From the NCBI GenBank assembly GCA_934454525.1, contig CAKSFM010000004.1:104654-168653 (forward strand): DNA of 64,000 nucleotides. Reading direction: 5' to 3'. A model generated the notes under the pieces. The model did no database searches. It saw only the letters and a list, made by a program, of their open reading frames with translations, and was not told where the DNA came from. This DNA comes from an uncultured Clostridia bacterium. Lineage in GTDB: Bacteria > Bacillota > Clostridia > UMGS1883. Positions 61,401 to 64,000 of the stretch are shown here, piece by piece; the stretch's first letter is position 1; each line of letters opens with the position of its first letter. The translations under genes were made by a program, and so were the position numbers.

Positions 61401-61827
61401 TGTTTGAACTCAAAGGTGGATAACTATTGATCGCATTTACCGCATTGGTCAATGTATCAAAATAATAGATACCAAACCCGCCTTTTATGTTATCAACCCG
61501 AACTGCTGCATTGTCTTTGGTCACTTCTCCTGTCATTTTTTCACTGCTTTCGCTGCCTAAAAGCGAAATATTGTTTTCTCCGGACATCAAGCTGATTTGT
61601 TCCTCGGAATTTTCTTCTCCCTCGCCTGAGATTTCTTCCGATACATCTTCGGTTACATTTTCTGTAACTTCTTCTGTAACTTCTCCTGTAATTTCTTCTT
61701 GATTTTCAGGTGTCAATTCTTCCGCAACAGTAACGCTTTCGTCCACTGCATTGTTTTCGGCAAAGACTGCCGGAGTGGCTGACATAAGCATAGCTGCGGT
61801 TAAAATTATGCTTAAAAATCGTTTCAT
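58480..61827 (-). CDS. Large secreted beta-helix protein with InlB-type and dockerin-like C-terminus (1115 aa)
   Basis: A signal peptide (1-23) is followed by a Glu/Thr-rich low-complexity spacer (about 30-80; TGEVTEEVTENVTEDV). A right-handed beta-helix (about 110-330) has LTLDGNKSVV and GGIGGGVYAEGDVTITGGT. Next come four or more repeats of about 80 residues closing in MPGEAVTVTAEY, MPASDVTINVEF, MPGSDVTISATF, MPTNDVEIKATA, then an InlB-like unit (HGFAGWYTSPTF). The end has a dockerin-like duplicate (GDVNGDGNANSMDALLINR and NSMDALLINRHRIGAI). AAAGGAA precedes the ATG. It has its own promoter at 61896-61924. Enzymatic activity is not evident; adhesion or glycan binding is inferred. Confidence 0.85.
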   Translation of the reverse strand: MKRFLSIILTAAMLMSATPAVFAENNAVDESVTVAEELTPENQEEITGEVTEEVTENVTEDVSEEISGEGEENSEEQISLMSGENNISLLGSESSEKMTGEVTKDNAAVRVDNIKGGFGIYYFDTLTNAVNAINSYPPLSSNTAEIQILKENIELADTLNVGNESTKVRVQIFANDNCTVKRADGFKGAFFNVSDGSTLTFGHTGTSHNGTLTLDGNKSVVTATAPLIVSGGTLIFNRNIILQNNLNQSDSPGAGVYIGKNGSFTMKDGCIENNSTSYLFGGIGGGVYAEGDVTITGGTIQKNTRITTCTGYEGETGNSIYFKSAKTLKITGGNLKCNFGNDDEDIILSSYSMTYKDEDNNETFEYTNCILELSGSPSFNTLKPEIDKRHVIMKKDGSEVTLTVKPEIKITSALNIDSPITILGGWYFDWTVDPEVTYADIPVETQLVTFADGVNASDYVSKFKYSGEETRYFDVDSEGGLSLTDTPAGYAITIINPSYAVGSLGTIKVSGADNLTAVPAETELTLSIADENVAIKANHSFVKWVVKTESGTEVTVTDNKFTMPGEAVTVTAEYVPDIQMTFYAGPSADTTYECKDYTWNDDGTITYTMPGNKGTLTISTPNGFKLWQYIVDDGTKTPTVTANDIVTVTVNTNEGYTFNGIKSVKSQMGKLTGTFNNSDSYTFSVPVGTHNDYRGTQNAYIILDITKNQYNITKNYNTNEGEVIVIDRFDSTHTSIDKAYYKEILWVSIEPEANYKIKSVSCTAGGIPVSDFAQASATGKSYTFTMPASDVTINVEFELDACAITTNAGENGDIRLLSDNPAAIGSTVNFTVTANAYYELDTLTVKDSANTDVEYQYNEASDSYSFIMPGSDVTISATFKKKQYSVTTNGSKVAFSGLDDKYTWGDTVEFTVTPEKWYNIKDVTVAGVDVKDNGNGSYSFIMPTNDVEIKATAERPNFNVEFVSNGGSSVNGQVIANGDTVAKPTTPTYVNHGFAGWYTSPTFEADTKYDFSTNVTGDLKLYARWFLWGDVNGDGNANSMDALLINRCRIGAINYSDLKYAIAARVNDVTNTTPNSMDALLINRHRIGAIAIYPVETQTAGYEFDLESNTFITNK

Positions 61828-61895
61828 TGTACTTTATTCCTTTCTTAATTTTATTTTTTTCAATTCTAATTCTTGCTTAAATCTTAAATCGGCAA

Positions 61896-61924
61896 TACAT
61901 AACACATATCATCATATAGTTCAA
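61896..61924 (-). promoter_or_regulatory. Promoter of the 1115-aa beta-helix gene
   Basis: TTGAAC, a 17-bp spacer, TATGTA on the minus strand, about 70 bp before the ATG and just past the tetR stop. It makes this gene at least partly independent of tetR transcription. Confidence 0.5.
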
Positions 61925-61939
61925 TGTGCTCACATCCCT

Positions 61940-62539
61940 TCATGCTTTATTTAATCGTTTTTCATCACGAGCTTTTCTGTCCGCTTTCATTATTTTAGGT
62001 AAAATCCCATAAATAAATTCAAGCAGCATTTGCGATTTTTCTTTTTCATCCCAGATGACATAGTCAAGCACTGCGGATATGAACAGGTATACAAACGGTT
62101 TCAGAATCTGTTCGTCACAGTCTAACTGTGCGGATAATCTGCGTGTGTATTTATCATATATAAAATTAAAATCTTTCCCGGCAGAACGAATCTTCTCGCC
62201 GTAGACCGGACTTGCCGCCAGCTGATAAACAAAACGAAGTTCCTTTTTATACTTGCCGACCTCATCAAGGCAGCCTGAGAAAAATCCGCGCAAATCATTC
62301 AGACTTGCAAACACATATTCAAATATCCGATCGGTGACCGTTTTTAATCCCCATTCGGTTGCTTCGCAGACGATTGCCGTTTTATCGCTGAACCAATAGT
62401 ACAGCGTTCCCTGCACAATTCCCGTACCCTTGCACAGCTCGCGGATGGTTATATTTTCAAGTCCGCGCTTTACGAGGTACGGAAAAATTCTTTCCGAAAG
62501 CTCATTTTTATCCGTTGTCTGATATTCGATAACATTCAT
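61940..62539 (-). CDS. TetR-family transcriptional regulator
   Basis: Residues about 12-58 form the TetR helix-turn-helix (SERIFPYLVKRGLENITIREL, then GIVQGTLYYWFSDKTAI). The C-terminal 140 residues are helical and divergent, as expected for the ligand/dimer domain; the ligand is unknown. GGGGGTGATC lies just before the ATG. I see no convincing minus-strand promoter in the 367 bp upstream as the DNA stands; the only consensus promoter there points the other way, inside a segment bounded by inverted repeats. Expression is therefore likely to depend on inversion. Its targets may include the adjacent surface-protein genes, which is inference from position. Confidence 0.88.
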   Translation of the reverse strand: MNVIEYQTTDKNELSERIFPYLVKRGLENITIRELCKGTGIVQGTLYYWFSDKTAIVCEATEWGLKTVTDRIFEYVFASLNDLRGFFSGCLDEVGKYKKELRFVYQLAASPVYGEKIRSAGKDFNFIYDKYTRRLSAQLDCDEQILKPFVYLFISAVLDYVIWDEKEKSQMLLEFIYGILPKIMKADRKARDEKRLNKA

Positions 62540-62604
62540 TTACGATCACCCCCTTGCCGGCTTTGAACGTCCGTTTTATTTTTTGGCAAAAAAATATGTA
62601 TACA

Positions 62605-62622
62605 ACATAATCAGAATTATGT
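62605..62622 (+). repeat. Left inverted repeat of the putative invertible segment
   Basis: ACATAATCAGAATTATGT: 7-bp arms around an asymmetric CAGA centre. It is identical, in opposite orientation, to 62876-62893. At this copy the palindrome extends further out (GTATACA to TGCATAC, one mismatch), giving a site of about 32 bp. Confidence 0.75.
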
Positions 62623-62718
62623 TGCATACGCAGTATCTTTTTTTCGTAAACCGAAATCCCAAAAGGCGCATTTTGCAAAATATAAGATGCTTTTACGAAA
62701 AAAAGAAGCAACAAAACA

Positions 62719-62770
62719 GACCAATGCTAAAAATGCCGCAGCATTGGTCCGAAATGCATGACTTTTTTTT
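62719..62770 (+). terminator. Hairpin inside the invertible segment
   Basis: GACCAATGCT pairs with AGCATTGGTC (11-nt loop), and T8 follows 13 nt later. A second inverted pair (CTTTTTTTCGTAAA at 62637-62650 with its complement at 62692-62705) lies upstream. These could insulate the promoter; both are outside the promoter's own transcript. Confidence 0.4.
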
Positions 62771-62810
62771 GTACAAAACAACAAAAAAATGTAAATATAT
62801 GAGTAAATTA

Positions 62811-62839
62811 TTGACAAAAGCTGTTTTCAATGCTATAAT
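62811..62839 (+). promoter_or_regulatory. Consensus sigma-A promoter inside the invertible segment
   Basis: TTGACA, exactly 17 bp, TATAAT: a perfect match to consensus and the best promoter in the window. It points away from tetR. The initiation region holds a 13-nt palindrome (ATACAA-A-TTGTAT, 62844-62856). Transcription from here meets the right repeat hairpin after about 30 nt. Confidence 0.85.
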
Positions 62840-62872
62840 ACAAATACAAATTGTATGTATAAAAAATTTTTT

Positions 62873-62902
62873 ACCACATAATTCTGATTATGTGGTTTTT
62901 TT
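62873..62902 (+). terminator. Right-repeat hairpin acting as terminator
   Basis: ACCACATAAT and ATTATGTGGT pair around TCTG, followed by a T-run. It is superimposed on the right inverted repeat, so the promoter at 62811 would give only a very short RNA in this orientation. It may also end the minus-strand integrase transcript. Confidence 0.65.
62876..62893 (-). repeat. Right inverted repeat of the putative invertible segment
   Basis: This is the exact reverse complement of 62605-62622, including the asymmetric centre (TCTG on the plus strand). The flanking bases differ from the left copy (CC...GG instead of CA...TG). It lies 13 bp beyond the recombinase stop codon. Confidence 0.75.
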
Positions 62903-62906
62903 ACAT

Positions 62907-63746
62907 TTAGCAGCGCAAAAGACCCAACCCCTGCACCTGCCTGCGGCAGATATCCCATGTTTCCATTGTGTAAATACGGGTGGTATTCACGGAGGAATGA
63001 CCGAGAATATCGGCAAGGCGGACAATATCCTTTTCAGCGGAATAAAAGGTGCGGGCGAACAGGTGGCGGAGATTGTGAGGGAAAACCTTTCCCTTATCCA
63101 CATTTGCGCTTTTGCAAAGCGCCTTCATCATTTTCCATATATTTGTTCTGTCGAGCGGTTTGCCGGTTTTTGTCACAAAAATGCTGCCGCTTGTTATTTT
63201 TTGCTCCGCAGCATATTTTTTCAGCATATTACAAAGCTCCCGCGGAATGATGATAACGCGCAGTTTGCCTTTCAGATTAACCTCCGCGCGCCCGTTTCCG
63301 AGAGCTTCCACGCCGATAAAACGAAGCTCGGACACGCGGATTCCGGTTGCGCACATGGTTTGCATAAGCAGATACAATTTGCGGTTTCCTTTCGATTTTG
63401 CCGCTGTGAGCAGCCTGCTATATTCGTCTTTTGTAAGCTCCTTTTCTTTTGTTGCAAATATCTGCTTTTGAATTTTCAGGTTTTTTACCTTTAAAGCAAA
63501 TTCCCCGGCATATTCAAAAAAGCTGTTGAGTGAGGACAGCATTGAATTAACGCTTGCCGGGGCATATTTCCCGATTATATATTCTTTATACTCCAGAATC
63601 TTTATCTTGCAAAGTGCGGCAGTTCCGAGCCATGCGGCAAATGCAGAAACATCATGAACATACTTTTCTGTTGTTGCTTTGCTTTTTTCTTCATTTATCA
63701 GATGTTCTTTAAAATTGTCTATTGTTTTACCCGTAATTTTTACCAT
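62907..63746 (-). CDS. Compact tyrosine recombinase, probable DNA invertase
   Basis: A 279-aa integrase-type protein with an N-terminal SAM-like core-binding domain (about 5-92) and a catalytic domain carrying Arg137 (TGIRVSEL), Lys159 or Lys161 (LKGKLR), His224 and Arg227 (PHNLRH), His250 (GHSS) and Tyr259 (TRIYT). All catalytic residues are present. No excisionase, phage or transfer genes accompany it. Its 3' end lies next to an inverted-repeat-bounded promoter, the usual arrangement for phase-variation recombinases. AGGGGA precedes the ATG by about 10 nt. A site-specific inversion role is inferred; a stand-alone integrase relic is the alternative. Confidence 0.88.
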   Translation of the reverse strand: MVKITGKTIDNFKEHLINEEKSKATTEKYVHDVSAFAAWLGTAALCKIKILEYKEYIIGKYAPASVNSMLSSLNSFFEYAGEFALKVKNLKIQKQIFATKEKELTKDEYSRLLTAAKSKGNRKLYLLMQTMCATGIRVSELRFIGVEALGNGRAEVNLKGKLRVIIIPRELCNMLKKYAAEQKITSGSIFVTKTGKPLDRTNIWKMMKALCKSANVDKGKVFPHNLRHLFARTFYSAEKDIVRLADILGHSSVNTTRIYTMETWDICRRQVQGLGLLRC

Positions 63747-63775
63747 AAGCCGGCAATCCCCTTTTCGTATTTTTC

Positions 63776-63805
63776 TACTATATATATTTTACCACTAATA
63801 TAGTA
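63776..63805. promoter_or_regulatory. Palindrome upstream of the recombinase gene
   Basis: TACTATAT and ATATAGTA are 8-bp perfect arms separated by 14 bp, 29 bp before the recombinase ATG in AT-rich DNA. It could be an operator or overlap the promoter; no clear -35/-10 pair was settled on. Confidence 0.4.
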
Positions 63806-63840
63806 CTATACCCTAAAGTTTTCGGAGATTTGCGGATTTC

Positions 63841-64000
63841 TAAAGGGGATGTTAAAAAGCTCCGGAACGCAAGAAAAGGAGAAAAAGCAGATATTACAGG
63901 CAGCATAGCTATTGTAATTCGCTTTTATTAAAGGTAGAAAAATCATAAATTTGATTTTTCAAAGAATTACTCCTTTTCTTGCTATCAACAAACTTCGCCG
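63841..64000 (-). repeat. Dispersed ~160-bp repeat, copy C (reaches window end)
   Basis: This is the reverse complement of copy A with only about ten differences. It begins AAAGGGGATGTTAAAAAGC and runs to the window edge at CGGCGAAG... read on the opposite strand. It probably continues past the edge. With copy A it fixes the element's full conserved length. Confidence 0.85.

Noticed and set aside
54005..61827. Cellulosome gene cluster
   Set aside because: Cohesin- and dockerin-like modules are present, but no dockerin-bearing glycoside hydrolase lies in the window. The enzymatic term is not justified.
62583..63494. 303-codon plus-strand ORF across the switch region and recombinase
   Set aside because: It is antisense to a recombinase with complete catalytic residues, crosses a terminator hairpin, and has a Cys/Phe-rich composition typical of shadow frames.
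62907..63746. Prophage or integrative element
   Set aside because: Only the recombinase is present. There are no structural, lysis, replication, relaxase or excisionase genes, and no tRNA target. The adjacent inverted repeats fit a local inversion better.

Overview
The window (about 45% G+C by eye) looks like a chromosomal segment of an uncultured gut-type Clostridia (Firmicutes). Pointers are the conserved housekeeping gene orders (rplS-lepB-ylqF-rnhB-yraN; mreC-mreD-PBP2-minC-minD-minE; DUF2232-gdpP-rplI-dnaB-tilS-hpt-ftsH), a MinE next to MinCD, strong purine-rich Shine-Dalgarno sequences, and large secreted proteins with SLH, cohesin-like, dockerin-like and copper-amine-oxidase-N-like domains. 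I saw no rRNA, tRNA or CRISPR array. Species-level placement is not possible from the sequence alone; a Monoglobales/Oscillospirales-like relative is a guess.

Layout. 1-3.5 kb: the end of a sugar nucleotidyltransferase, then a two-gene secreted unit divergent from an XRE regulator, with two matching operator-like palindromes between them. 3.5-7 kb: two small enzymes or folds, then a decayed carbohydrate locus (GH36-like and GH105 remnants facing a broken AraC regulator). 7-20.4 kb: mecA, an AraC-ctpA pair, argS-DUF1934-murI-gpmI, tpiA-pgk, then dipeptidase-yraN-rnhB-ylqF-lepB and rplS, all on the minus strand. 20.6-23.3 kb: an APC permease on the plus strand and azlCD. 23.5-31.7 kb: an eleven-gene minus-strand run for cell shape, division-site selection and nucleotide housekeeping. 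31.7-44.2 kb: an ABC-F ATPase and the eight-gene acyl-CoA-ligase-like to ftsH run. 44.8-61.8 kb: a block of secreted and surface proteins (stalk-domain protein, broken BspA-like LRR gene, GDPD, 1589-aa SLH protein, cohesin/dockerin/SLH scaffold-like proteins, 1115-aa beta-helix protein). 61.9-64 kb: TetR regulator, a probable invertible promoter segment, a tyrosine recombinase, and a dispersed repeat cut by the window end.

The most interesting signal is at 62.6-62.9 kb. A perfect 18-bp inverted repeat with an asymmetric centre flanks about 270 bp that holds a textbook TTGACA-N17-TATAAT promoter. A compact tyrosine recombinase lies on one side and a TetR gene on the other. As drawn, the promoter points away from tetR and runs straight into a hairpin plus T-run; inversion would point it at tetR. 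This reads as a phase-variation switch in the OFF orientation. Second-tier signals are a three-copy ~160-bp dispersed repeat whose same end abuts stop codons, the scaffold-like cohesin/dockerin/SLH gene set, the paired operators beside the XRE gene, and several genes in visible decay.
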